Source of the DNA: Cellulophaga sp. F20128
GTDB taxonomy: Bacteria; Bacteroidota; Bacteroidia; Flavobacteriales; Flavobacteriaceae
Assembly (NCBI RefSeq): GCF_023015805.1
Contig: NZ_JALKBA010000005.1
Span: 124,001-188,000 of the forward strand
Reading direction: 5' to 3'
Length of the DNA stretch: 64,000 bases
The position numbers and the translations under genes were made by a program. Under the pieces are notes generated by a model. The model worked only from the letters and a program-made list of their open reading frames with translations, searched no databases and had not been told where the DNA came from. Shown in pieces: positions 46,641 to 54,571 of this stretch (its first letter is position 1; each line of letters opens with the position of its first letter).

Positions 46641-47171
46641 ATGCAATTAGAAACCCTAGTTATTGAATTTCAGAAAAAAGACCCCCTTGCTTTTGAAAAG
46701 CTATACAGTATGTATTCTGAAAATATTTGTGGTGTAATTAATACAATTGTCAAAAATTCCGAATTATCACAAGAAATTTGTCAAGACGTCTTTGTGAAAA
46801 TTTGGAACAACTCTGATAAATACAATGCTTCCAAGGGTCGTTTTTTTACTTGGATTTTAAATATTGCGCGTAACGCCGCCATAGATGAAGTGCGTTCTAA
46901 ATCCTACAAGAACACCAAAAAGAACCTATCGGCAGATTACTTCGTAGGTATCCTTGAAGACAGCACTAATCTTGATAATAAAATAGACGCCATTGGTATT
47001 AAAAAGTTTTTAGTACACCTAAAGGACAAGTGCGTACAAATTATAGAATTGCTATACTTTAAAGGGTATACCCAGAAAGAAGCATCAGAAGAATTAGATA
47101 TTCCTATAGGTACGGTAAAGACAAGAAATAGAAGTTGCATATCGCAATTAAGAAAAAATGTATTGAATTAA
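46641..47171 (+). CDS. ECF-type sigma factor (SigK/RpoE-like)
   Basis: 176 residues. Region 2 at about 12-85 (FEKLYSMYSENICGVINTIV; SQEICQDVFVKIWNNSDKYNASKGRFFTWILNIARNAAID with catalytic-looking aromatic promoter-melting residues). Region 4 at about 120-172 (CVQIIELLYFKGYTQKEASEELDIPIGTVKTRNRSCISQLRK). The SKGRFFTWILNIARN and IPIGTVKTR segments are typical of the SigK group. Next gene begins 4 bases after the stop and encodes an RskA-type anti-sigma factor, which supports the assignment. The preceding terminator is only 27 bases upstream, so the promoter must sit in the short gap. Confidence 0.92.
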   Translation: MQLETLVIEFQKKDPLAFEKLYSMYSENICGVINTIVKNSELSQEICQDVFVKIWNNSDKYNASKGRFFTWILNIARNAAIDEVRSKSYKNTKKNLSADYFVGILEDSTNLDNKIDAIGIKKFLVHLKDKCVQIIELLYFKGYTQKEASEELDIPIGTVKTRNRSCISQLRKNVLN

Positions 47172-47175
47172 GCGT

Positions 47176-47973
47176 ATGAATACAGAAGAATACATATCAT
47201 CTGGAAAATTAGAGCTTTATGTTGCCGGATTGCTTTCTGAAAAAGAAAACATCCAAATACATAACGATGCTAAGCAGTACCCTGAACTAAATAAAGAAAT
47301 AGAAGCAATAGAAGCATCTATTCTGGCTTTAAGCAAGGCTGCATCACCAACTATGGCCGATGGCAGTTTTAACAACATAAAACACAAACTTAATTTAGCT
47401 AAAGAAACCAAGGTACTACAGTTGCCAAAGCAAAAAGCAAATTGGACTGCCTATAGCGGTTGGGCAGCAGCTGTGATCATATCTGCAGGTCTATTCTGGA
47501 TGTATACTCAGAACCAAAACTTAGAATCTCAAATACAGATTGTTTCTCAAGAAAAAATCAATTTGGAATCTCAAATTGAAAATGCTTCAAACTCCCTGGT
47601 TGAGTCAGAACTGCTTTTAAACACCATTAGAGACAAGAATATAGCTGTAGTTGCTTTGGGTGGGCAAACAATATCACCTACATCCTATGCCAAGGCGTAT
47701 TGGAACAAGGTCGAGAAAAAAGTACATATAGACGCTAAGGGATTGCCAGAGCCACCGGATGGTTTCGTATACCAGGTATGGTCCTTAAAACTAAATCCGT
47801 TAACACCGACAAGTATTGGGTTATTGGAAGATTTTAAAGGTGATGAAAACAAGATTTTTGCCTTTGCTAATCCAAATGAATCTGAAGCCTTCGGGATAAC
47901 TTTGGAACCAGCTGGAGGTAGCAAATCACCAAACTTAGAGCAATTATACACCTTAGGTGTTGCATCAACCTAA
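47176..47973 (+). CDS. anti-sigma factor, RskA type
   Basis: 265 residues. An N-terminal zinc-free anti-sigma domain (EEYISSGKLELYVAGLLSEKENIQI, about 3-28; the family's LxxYxxGxL pattern) is followed by one transmembrane helix (about 92-112, WTAYSGWAAAVIISAGLFWMY), a coiled segment (LESQIQIVSQEKINLESQIENAS) and a C-terminal periplasmic RskA domain (AYWNKVEKKVHIDAKGLPEPPDGFVYQVWSLKL in conserved pieces, GITLEPAGGSKSPN). It holds the sigma factor at the membrane until proteolysis or a redox change releases it. Gene pair is translationally adjacent (4-base gap). Confidence 0.92.
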   Translation: MNTEEYISSGKLELYVAGLLSEKENIQIHNDAKQYPELNKEIEAIEASILALSKAASPTMADGSFNNIKHKLNLAKETKVLQLPKQKANWTAYSGWAAAVIISAGLFWMYTQNQNLESQIQIVSQEKINLESQIENASNSLVESELLLNTIRDKNIAVVALGGQTISPTSYAKAYWNKVEKKVHIDAKGLPEPPDGFVYQVWSLKLNPLTPTSIGLLEDFKGDENKIFAFANPNESEAFGITLEPAGGSKSPNLEQLYTLGVAST

Positions 47974-47991
47974 GACATTTCAGTAATACTC

Positions 47992-48030
47992 AAAAATCCC
48001 TTTGTAACTAAGTTACAAAGGGATTTTTTT
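47992..48030 (+). terminator. strong rho-independent terminator of sigma/anti-sigma pair
   Basis: 17-bp perfect stem (47992-48008 with 48012-48028) around a 3-base loop TAA and continuing T-run. Confidence 0.93.
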
Positions 48031-48440
48031 TATTAAAATTTTGCAAGTATTTCCATAGCATAAAAAACCTCTAGATCATCCTAATTAACGCTATTATCCA
48101 AAACGAAAAGAGAACTATGCTGATTACAATAAGAAGCTTTAATACCGCTTAAAATAGAGTGAAAAGTAATCCTTAGTGCAGGTACACGCCCTTTGTATTT
48201 AATTCATTTAGACCATATGTATCACCCGAAGTAAATTAAGGCACCACTGAAGGCCGGGCAGTTTATACGAAAACAAAATTAGCGCCTCTTCATGTAATAC
48301 AACTAATAATAGCTTCAAACCAATATCTCAACGGCGACTGGAGCTACCCCAATCCATTTAAATTCTGATAACCATCACAATCACACTACAGCAGAAATTA
48401 CCCTAACTCAATGCCAGTTTACAACCCGCAATAAAAACAG
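48031..48440. other. intergenic stretch without a recognisable gene
   Basis: About 410 bases with stops in all frames. Base composition is somewhat less AT-rich than other spacers here. An open stretch of about 40 codons on the plus strand (48240-48360) lacks a start codon and family resemblance. Could be gene remains; nothing can be named. Confidence 0.4.
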
Positions 48441-48467
48441 AAGGCCCTACTTAACAAGTAGCGCCTT
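48441..48467 (-). terminator. probable terminator of the small membrane protein gene
   Basis: AAGGCCCTACTT pairs with AAGTAGCGCCTT (one C-C mismatch) around loop AAC; read on the minus strand it is followed by a T-rich tract (TGTTTTTATT). Lies 54 bases after the stop of the 46-residue ORF. Confidence 0.55.
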
Positions 48468-48520
48468 TCAACCAATTACAATCAAACTATTTAATAAAAA
48501 TTTATAGAAGCGTATTCCAA

Positions 48521-48661
48521 TTATTTCTGTTTTTCAATATTTCTAGGATCCACTTTTTGTATTTTATTTAAAACCTTATTTAAAGATATATGTGCTTCTA
48601 CCAATTTATAGGTAAAAAACAGCATTATCGCGATCCAAAGTGTAAAAATGTAGTATTCCAT
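48521..48661 (-). CDS. small single-TM membrane protein, 46 residues
   Basis: Short ORF found by reading the minus strand: starts MEYYIFTLWIAIMLFFTYKLVE and ends NIEKQK. Residues 3-20 form one hydrophobic helix; the rest is a charged amphipathic helix (EAHISLNKVLNKIQKVDPRN). No family is recognised. Support for it being real: ATG start, sensible membrane-protein composition, a terminator-like hairpin placed properly downstream on the same strand, and no other explanation for the stretch. It lies between the sigma/anti-sigma pair and the TPR-DUF4331 genes. The absence of homologue data keeps this tentative. Confidence 0.5.
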   Translation of the reverse strand: MEYYIFTLWIAIMLFFTYKLVEAHISLNKVLNKIQKVDPRNIEKQK

Positions 48662-48826
48662 AATTAAAGTATTTCTAGTTAAATGCTTTTTGCTAACAGC
48701 ATCAATCTCTTAGCTTTCCATTACTTAGGAGATTTAAAGTAAGAGGGTTTTATTTATTTAAAAAATATTAATAATTACATTAGGTCACTATTTTTCAGTT
48801 TTACACGACAAACCATTGGCCATAAA

Positions 48827-48867
48827 TGCAATAAGCACCACAGCAATTAAACTGTGGTGCTTATTGC
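48827..48867 (-). terminator. long hairpin after TPR lipoprotein gene
   Basis: 17-bp stem (48827-48843 with about 48852-48867) around an 8-base loop, 45 bases downstream of the minus-strand stop. The T-run is weak, so it may terminate or protect the 3' end. Confidence 0.6.
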
Positions 48868-48911
48868 AACAACCTACAATTAAACGCTACAAAAGTTATA
48901 ATTTTTTCAAT

Positions 48912-50189
48912 CTATAATGCCGCTATTTTTTGTTCCATATTTGGACCTAACTCATAAATAGCTTCAGACAATTCTTCTTTTATTTCTTTCACCTTTTTAT
49001 GATTGCCAACTGCTTTGTAAATAGTTGCAGAATTGTACAAAATATGAGGTTCAAATGTTTGACCATCTACTTGTTCCTGTACAATCTTAAGCGCCGCATC
49101 TACATCTCCATTTTTAAACAAACTACGCGCTAAAAGCATATAGGACTCCGGTGTTTTTCTATTTTTCATTTCCTCTTTTGCTAAGGAAACAGCTTTTTCA
49201 AATAAGACCGTATGATCTAAGTAAAATGAAACATTATGACTATTGTACATATTTCCATAAGCCGGATTTTCTACCGCCTTTAAATAATTATCCCTACTTC
49301 TAAGTACCTCTTTTCTATTGTTTTGATATTCTGCAATCTCTGTTTTTAATAAAAAATAATCTGGAGAACTGTAATTTTCAGTAATTGAGTTCAAAATTCG
49401 AAGCGCCTCATTAGGGTTTCTTTCATAGGAATAAACAATCCAAGCAATTCCCTTTTTTGCATAAGCATTGTGCGGTTCTAGTTGCAATGACTTTAGGTAA
49501 TGGTTGTAGGAGTCTTTAATTCTTCCCGCATGCCCATAATAATCCGCCAAATTGGTATACGACCAAATTTTTAAATTATTATCTTTTGCCATTTCAGCCA
49601 TTTTTTTGGCTTTTTCCATATACATAATGGTAGCATCCAGGTTTCCGATATAGTCATTCCACTTGGCAACACGGATTAAGTATCCAAAATTATTTTTATT
49701 TTTAATACTAGTTAGGTACTTTTCTGCTTGTATATAATTCCCTAATTCCATGTGAACATCAAACAATAAGTTTTCAGATTCCTCTAAACCACTTCCTGTC
49801 TTTTGAGCAGCATGTGCCATTACTAAGGCTTCATTAAACTTATGCTGTGAAATATAATTTCGTGCTAGCGCTCTATAGTATCCTGCTTTTCCGATCCCTG
49901 CAATTTCTACAGCTCTAGCCAGACACTGTTCTGCCTTTTTTAAGTATTCTATATTACCTGTATTTTTAAAATACCTATTATATTCAGCTGCAACATTGCC
50001 AAAACTGATAAGTTGCATACTGTCTGGTTTAATTTTTGAGTTCCACAACTCATAATATTTTGAGGTTGTTTCGGGCATTTCTACTCCTAAATAACCATTG
50101 TAATCTTTGCTATCTGTTATTTGCTTTGGACCGTTTAGGTTACAAGAAACTACGGAAACCAATAGCATTAGTACTATTAAATGTTTCAT
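48912..50189 (-). CDS. TPR-repeat lipoprotein
   Basis: 425 residues from ATG 50189, giving a lipobox VVSC (Cys16). The frame runs on to an ATG at 50279, but that would overlap the preceding gene and hide the signal. At least five tetratricopeptide-like helical pairs are visible (EYLKKAEQCLARAVEIAGIGKAGYYRALARNYI; KFNEALVMAHAAQKTG; LDATIMYMEKAKKMAEMAK; RIKDSYNHYLKSLQLEPHNAYAKKGIAWIVYS; DVDAALKIVQEQVDG). TPR proteins form docking surfaces. Downstream of two DUF4331 genes on the same strand, so it may assemble with them on the outer membrane. Confidence 0.85.
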   Translation of the reverse strand: MKHLIVLMLLVSVVSCNLNGPKQITDSKDYNGYLGVEMPETTSKYYELWNSKIKPDSMQLISFGNVAAEYNRYFKNTGNIEYLKKAEQCLARAVEIAGIGKAGYYRALARNYISQHKFNEALVMAHAAQKTGSGLEESENLLFDVHMELGNYIQAEKYLTSIKNKNNFGYLIRVAKWNDYIGNLDATIMYMEKAKKMAEMAKDNNLKIWSYTNLADYYGHAGRIKDSYNHYLKSLQLEPHNAYAKKGIAWIVYSYERNPNEALRILNSITENYSSPDYFLLKTEIAEYQNNRKEVLRSRDNYLKAVENPAYGNMYNSHNVSFYLDHTVLFEKAVSLAKEEMKNRKTPESYMLLARSLFKNGDVDAALKIVQEQVDGQTFEPHILYNSATIYKAVGNHKKVKEIKEELSEAIYELGPNMEQKIAAL

Positions 50190-50224
50190 TTTATGTGTGT
50201 TAAGTAGCGTTAATAATTGAAATA

Positions 50225-50246
50225 AGAGGGAGGAAAACCTCCCTCT
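50225..50246 (-). promoter_or_regulatory. intercistronic GC-rich hairpin
   Basis: 9-bp perfect stem AGAGGGAGG / CCTCCCTCT with 4-base loop between the DUF4331 stop and the TPR start. It may be an attenuator, an RNA-stabilising element or a partial terminator. Confidence 0.5.
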
Positions 50247-50259
50247 AAAATACTTATAG

Positions 50260-50907
50260 TTATTCTGGGCTTCCAACATAAGGAAACGAAGAAGACAGGG
50301 TTGCCGTTAAGCTTACGCCGTCAGAGACAAGTCTTGGTAAATTTTTCATTTCACCATTAATTGTAATTGGCTGACCATTAAAACGGTCACCTGTTTCCCC
50401 TCCAAAAAGCAGGATTAAAGAAACATCAATTACATCATCGGTTAATGCTCTACCCGTAAGTGCTAACTCTAAACCTGCAAAATAAGTAGTTGGATTGTTA
50501 GGAGCCACTTCCAAAACGTCTGCTGCCAAATAGCCTGTTAAAGTTGATGCATCTAAGCCTGCAATATTAGTCTCGTAATTCACATCATTAGGATCTAATC
50601 CCAAAATTCCGGCATAAACATCATGATACTGCTCTAATCTAGCCTCAAAGCCGGCTTGAAATTTTCCTGCCATTTCAGAAGGTATACTCACATTTTGAGC
50701 ATCCTTAACACTAGGTTGTCCGTCCATATCATAAGACAATACAGTATTAATACCTGGTCTACCAAGATGATCTACTTGAGAATAGGTTCCTGAAAAATCT
50801 AACATCGGCTCTATAAATTCTGGCCCATCATCATCTATATTACACGATGCCATAGTTAGTACAGCACCTATTGAAAGTGCAACATATTTTATATTATTTA
50901 GTTTCAT
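50260..50907 (-). CDS. DUF4331-type lipoprotein, C-terminal-half type
   Basis: 215 residues. Lipobox MASC (Cys22). The mature part corresponds to the second half of DUF4331 proteins: DHLGRPGINTVLSYD (the GRPxxNT motif), VNYETNIAGLDASTLTGYLAADVLEV, LTGRALTDDVIDVSLILLFG and NGQPITINGEMKNLPRLVSDGV, ending in FPYVGSPE. The family is common in Bacteroidota and its function is unknown. It follows another DUF4331-type gene (first-half type) by 21 bases, so the two may make one functional unit in two chains. Confidence 0.75.
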   Translation of the reverse strand: MKLNNIKYVALSIGAVLTMASCNIDDDGPEFIEPMLDFSGTYSQVDHLGRPGINTVLSYDMDGQPSVKDAQNVSIPSEMAGKFQAGFEARLEQYHDVYAGILGLDPNDVNYETNIAGLDASTLTGYLAADVLEVAPNNPTTYFAGLELALTGRALTDDVIDVSLILLFGGETGDRFNGQPITINGEMKNLPRLVSDGVSLTATLSSSFPYVGSPE

Positions 50908-50928
50908 AATTATTGTTTTTAAGTGTTA

Positions 50929-51606
50929 TTATTTTTTGTTTGTTGTTACCCATGTTTTGTACACATCAAAACCAAATGCATTTTTCCCTGTTGCTGTTCC
51001 TAACATTGCATTAGGCAACTCTACTACAATAGACATTGTATTAGCTCCATCAAAAGTATCTGTAGCTTCAGCTGCAACCTTAAACCCTTCTGGAGCCATT
51101 CCGCTTATTACAGCGTTAAATTGACCGAAATCAAAAAAGAAGGCATCTTGTCTGGGGCCTGCAAACAAAGAAACACCGCTAGTTGTAGTTTCTACAAGTG
51201 CCGTTGCACCAGATATAGTCACTGCCCCTAAAGGATTATTTGTCATTACCTGACCAAATACCCCAGTTGTTGATGGTGCCACAGGACCAAAGAAATACAT
51301 AACACCATTTCTAGGAATTGCTTGTATTACTAAATCTTCAATTAAATCACCATCTGTATCAATATTGATTTCCGTAAGCACATTTTCATCAAATGAACCA
51401 TAGGCCAGACTTGGATCTACATTTGATTGTAAATCGACTACAAATACGGTATTGTCTGACCCTTCAGTAGGCTCAAATGCATAAAAATCTGCAATATCTG
51501 CCGTTTTGCCCATAGTTGACGGAGCATCAATATGGTCTGCCGCCACTAAAACTACACCTACTATTGCTAGTATGCATATTCCTAATAAATTTTTGTTCTT
51601 TCTCAT
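50929..51606 (-). CDS. DUF4331-type secreted protein, N-terminal-half type
   Basis: 225 residues with a signal or anchor segment (about 1-22). Right after it comes ADHIDAPSTMGKTADIADFYAFEP, the opening of DUF4331 proteins (DHxDxP ... DIxDFYAF). It continues NTVFVVDLQSNVDPSLAYGSFDENVLTEINIDTDGDLIEDLVIQ, an Asp-rich stretch of calcium-binding appearance, and ends in a beta-rich domain DAFFFDFGQFNAVISG...GKNAFGFDVYKTWV in shorter pieces. First gene of the three-gene series with the second DUF4331 gene and the TPR gene. No clear -7 element precedes it, which fits control by an alternative sigma factor. Confidence 0.78.
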   Translation of the reverse strand: MRKNKNLLGICILAIVGVVLVAADHIDAPSTMGKTADIADFYAFEPTEGSDNTVFVVDLQSNVDPSLAYGSFDENVLTEINIDTDGDLIEDLVIQAIPRNGVMYFFGPVAPSTTGVFGQVMTNNPLGAVTISGATALVETTTSGVSLFAGPRQDAFFFDFGQFNAVISGMAPEGFKVAAEATDTFDGANTMSIVVELPNAMLGTATGKNAFGFDVYKTWVTTNKK

Positions 51607-51749
51607 TGTAAGTATGTTTAAATTAAATTCACCCCTACTTACGGGGCTTTAAATGGGAGGGTTTGGTTTTAATTGTTAAAATTATGTTAAAATTAAATAA
51701 AGTATTTAATAACCCTATACAATATATAGCTTAGCTAAAAAATTGATGT

Positions 51750-52931
51750 ATGAACCCTTCTTCTAGCGGTTGGATTGATAAGTTTGGGCATTTGGTAACC
51801 CAAAGCAATATGACATACAGTAGTTTTAGCTCTCTATATGTTGCTTTATGCGAAACTGGTTTTGCTTACGGCATACATATAAAATGGTTAGAATTTATTC
51901 CCATTACACATACGCCAACTGAAGATGAAATTGCCAAAGCCAATCTTATTTCTGCTTTGTACTTTACTTATGTCATAGCCTATAATGATCGTAATTATAA
52001 AAACTTTATTACCAAAGTCAATTACTTTTATGATGCTCTTGGCATCAATTCTAGCTTTTTAGAAAAACTACTTTCAGGATCTAAACCGAGTAATAAATTA
52101 GAACTTCTTATACGATCAAGAGTATTCTTGGAAGACAATTTAATCAATAAAACATTTGGAACTAGTGTTACAAATACACTGCTCTTTGTTGATGTATTAG
52201 TCTTTAAACAATTTTTAAAAAAGGAAGATGATATTCGAAATTACGCGGAAGAATTAGAGTACATATTAATCAACTTAATTCACCATACTCTAAACTCTAA
52301 ACAACAACAAAAGTATGACGAAAGGCTAAGTTATTTATTCATTGCATCGCTCTCTTTTTTAAAGGATGACGCCCATCATTTTGATTCCAATTACAGGGAT
52401 AAATTAATTGATAAATTCTCTCCAAATGAATACCAATTTTTGATGGATATTATCTGTGTAACTGCATGGGAAGATTTGACCTTAGACTACAAAGAATCGG
52501 AGTTTGTTTTTGGCATTTCAAAAGACTTAAATATGTCTAAAAATGAGGTAGAAAATTCACTTGAAAAAATAGCGATTTTTTTTAAAGAAAACGCCTCCAA
52601 AATTCCTCATTTAAAAGACCACAATTTAGTTGAAAAATTTTACGAAAACTCCACTAAATTTGCTAATAAATTAATTCTAAGAAACAGTAAAAGGATCCAA
52701 AAAGAACTATCAGAAAGTAAGGAGTTAGTTGCCCTAATATCTAAATCTACCATAACTACTTTAAGCGTGGAAGAGAAGAGAAAAGTACAAAATCAGTTGT
52801 TAGATATTTTTAAAAGTATTCCCTCCTTAGCCATTTTTATTTTACCGGGCGGTGCTATTTTACTTCCAATTTTTGTCAAGTTAATTCCAAAATTACTACC
52901 TTCATCTTTTGATGAAAACAGAATTGAGTAA
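51750..52931 (+). CDS. LETM1-related protein
   Basis: 393 residues, without signal peptide. Most is helical and unrecognised. The last ~60 residues (SVEEKRKVQNQLLDIFKSIP, then a hydrophobic segment SLAIFILPGGAILLPIFVKLIPKLLPSSF) match the core of the LETM1/ribosome-binding domain, where mitochondrial LETM1 has a similar PxxxxLLPxxLKLxPxxLPSTF pattern. In Flavobacteriia such proteins carry the name LETM1-related biofilm-associated protein. The actual role, perhaps ion exchange or membrane-ribosome tethering, is not established. Single gene on the plus strand between minus-strand units. Confidence 0.7.
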   Translation: MNPSSSGWIDKFGHLVTQSNMTYSSFSSLYVALCETGFAYGIHIKWLEFIPITHTPTEDEIAKANLISALYFTYVIAYNDRNYKNFITKVNYFYDALGINSSFLEKLLSGSKPSNKLELLIRSRVFLEDNLINKTFGTSVTNTLLFVDVLVFKQFLKKEDDIRNYAEELEYILINLIHHTLNSKQQQKYDERLSYLFIASLSFLKDDAHHFDSNYRDKLIDKFSPNEYQFLMDIICVTAWEDLTLDYKESEFVFGISKDLNMSKNEVENSLEKIAIFFKENASKIPHLKDHNLVEKFYENSTKFANKLILRNSKRIQKELSESKELVALISKSTITTLSVEEKRKVQNQLLDIFKSIPSLAIFILPGGAILLPIFVKLIPKLLPSSFDENRIE

Positions 52932-53026
52932 TGACGTTCTATTTTTGATAAAAGCTAGGTATAAGAAAAATCTATACCAGTTTAATTAAAGCATTAAAAA
53001 TCTACACACCAGTTAATTAAATAACA

Positions 53027-53782
53027 TTACTCTAACCATAACTTAAAATCCTTAACTTTTTCTCTACTCACTATAATTTCTCCTTCATTATACTTGTTTA
53101 GTATAATTTTTAGCCTAGAATTTGTATATGAAATGATATCTTTAATGCAATTAATATTCACATAATACTTTCGGCTTACTCTAAAGAATGTTTTTGGTTC
53201 TAGTTCCGTTTCTAAATGTTCTAAGGTAACATCTAACAAATAATTTCTACCGTCAGACGTGGCTGCGTAGGTCCCTTTGTTCTCACTATAAAAACACTCA
53301 ATCTCATCTGCAATTAGTATTTTAATATGCTGCCCTACTTTTACCGTAAATCGTTTTTTATAATCTCTTTCAATAGGGTTTACAAGAAGCCTTTTTATGT
53401 CGTCAAAATCCACTGCAATTTTCCGTTTAGAAACGTTCACTTCTCGGTACTTTTTTACCGCAGTTTCTAGCTCTTCATCATCTATGGGTTTTAGCAAATA
53501 ATCGATACTGTTTAACTTAAAAGCTTGCAAGGCATATTCGTCATAAGCAGTGGTGAAAATGATGGCACTTTTAACGTCCACTTTTTCAAAAATTTCAAAC
53601 GATAATCCGTCCGATAATTGTATGTCTAAAAAAATTAAATCAGGGTGTTTATTCGCGCTAAACCAAGCAATAGATTCTTCCACAGAATGCAACATGGTAG
53701 ACACAGTTACATCCAGTTCTGCAAGCAAGCGATGTAAGCGTCTTGCTGCCGGTTTTTCATCTTCTATAATTAGTACATTCAT
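53027..53782 (-). CDS. LytTR-family response regulator
   Basis: 251 residues. Receiver domain (about 1-120): acidic pocket ED (7-8), phosphorylation site Asp53 in IFLDIQLSDG, Thr in IFTTAYDEYALQAF and Lys in YLLKPIDDEE. DNA-binding LytTR domain (about 145-251): FTVKVGQHIKILIADEIECFYSENKGTYAATSDGRNYLLDVTLEHLETEL in shorter conserved blocks, and FFRVSRKYYVNINCI. It controls transcription after phosphorylation by a LytS-type kinase; that kinase is encoded 1.1 kb away on the same strand, with three small 2TM genes between. Confidence 0.92.
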   Translation of the reverse strand: MNVLIIEDEKPAARRLHRLLAELDVTVSTMLHSVEESIAWFSANKHPDLIFLDIQLSDGLSFEIFEKVDVKSAIIFTTAYDEYALQAFKLNSIDYLLKPIDDEELETAVKKYREVNVSKRKIAVDFDDIKRLLVNPIERDYKKRFTVKVGQHIKILIADEIECFYSENKGTYAATSDGRNYLLDVTLEHLETELEPKTFFRVSRKYYVNINCIKDIISYTNSRLKIILNKYNEGEIIVSREKVKDFKLWLE

Positions 53783-53899
53783 AAATATTTTGGTATAAAT
53801 TTAGTTGTTAGTTGCCCTGGCAAAATATGAAAATCTGTTTTAAATTTTTCTCAGATACGGAACAACTTTGGAATTTTAATTTTGCCTTTGAACCAAAAA

Positions 53900-54241
53900 T
53901 TAACGATATCCTGCGTCATTATCTTCTTCCATATATTTATCTATTTGCTGTTGTTCCCAGCGATCAAAAAATGTAGCTTTATATTTAAAAACATACAGCC
54001 CGTGAATTAATAATCCTACCGCCCAAATTGCCGGGGAAATTATTAAATTCAAATCTAACCAATGTATAAAATTCTCCCCCTTGGCCTCAAATTCTAAGCT
54101 AAAGAAATCATACATTCGATATCTAATTACCAATACTATCACGTTTATAATAACAAACCATATTAAATGGCTGTAAAAGCCTTTGATCTCTTTTACCTTT
54201 TTCTGAGCACGCTCGTACTTATCCATGGATTTATTTTTCAT
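53900..54241 (-). CDS. 2TM-domain protein 1
   Basis: 113 residues, from ATG at 54241. It consists almost only of a 2TM domain: an N-terminal amphipathic helix YERAQKKVKEIKGFYSHL, two transmembrane helices (about 27-45 and 68-88), and a C-terminal FFDRWEQQQIDKYMEED. These flanking motifs (R-x-K-x-x-KGFY and WE-x-x-x-I-x-x-YM) are shared with its three neighbours. Function of 2TM domains is unknown, but they occur repeatedly with LytS/LytTR signalling genes. Last of three 2TM genes before the regulator gene. Confidence 0.8.
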   Translation of the reverse strand: MKNKSMDKYERAQKKVKEIKGFYSHLIWFVIINVIVLVIRYRMYDFFSLEFEAKGENFIHWLDLNLIISPAIWAVGLLIHGLYVFKYKATFFDRWEQQQIDKYMEEDNDAGYR

Positions 54242-54244
54242 CCT

Positions 54245-54571
54245 TTATTTATTTATGAATTCATCAGATTCTCTCTTGTCCTTTTCCATGTATTTTTCTA
54301 TTTGCCGCTGTTCCCAGTTTTTACCAAAGAATGGCATATAACCAAAGGCTTTAGAATAATGAGCTAACACTCCTATTCCCCAAAAGAATGGCGTAAAAAA
54401 TGTTCCAAAGTGGAAAAAGTCATCCCAACCAGAGTTGTATAAAATACTCCCAACTATAAAGAGGTTTACAAGAATATAAACAGTAAAATGAATATAAAAC
54501 CCTTTTATTTTTTCAACCCTCTTTTTTGCTCTTTCTAATTTAATACTATCGTTTCCTTCCATCATTTCCAT
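54245..54571 (-). CDS. 2TM-domain protein 2
   Basis: 108 residues from ATG 54571. Motifs: LERAKKRVEKIKGFYIHF, two transmembrane helices (about 30-50 and 65-85), GVLAHYSKAFGYMPFFGKNWEQRQIEKYMEKD. The FGYxPxxGKxWExR stretch is nearly identical to that in the histidine kinase tail. It overlaps the preceding 2TM gene by 10 bases and ends 3 bases before the next one, so the series is tightly linked in one operon. Confidence 0.85.
   Translation of the reverse strand: MEMMEGNDSIKLERAKKRVEKIKGFYIHFTVYILVNLFIVGSILYNSGWDDFFHFGTFFTPFFWGIGVLAHYSKAFGYMPFFGKNWEQRQIEKYMEKDKRESDEFINK

Noticed and set aside
48240-48360. Open stretch of about 40 codons on the plus strand
   Set aside because: No start codon, stops directly before and after, nothing recognised in the translation.
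50190-50279. N-terminal extension of the TPR protein to ATG 50279
   Set aside because: Overlaps the DUF4331 stop region and hides a clear lipoprotein signal starting at 50189.
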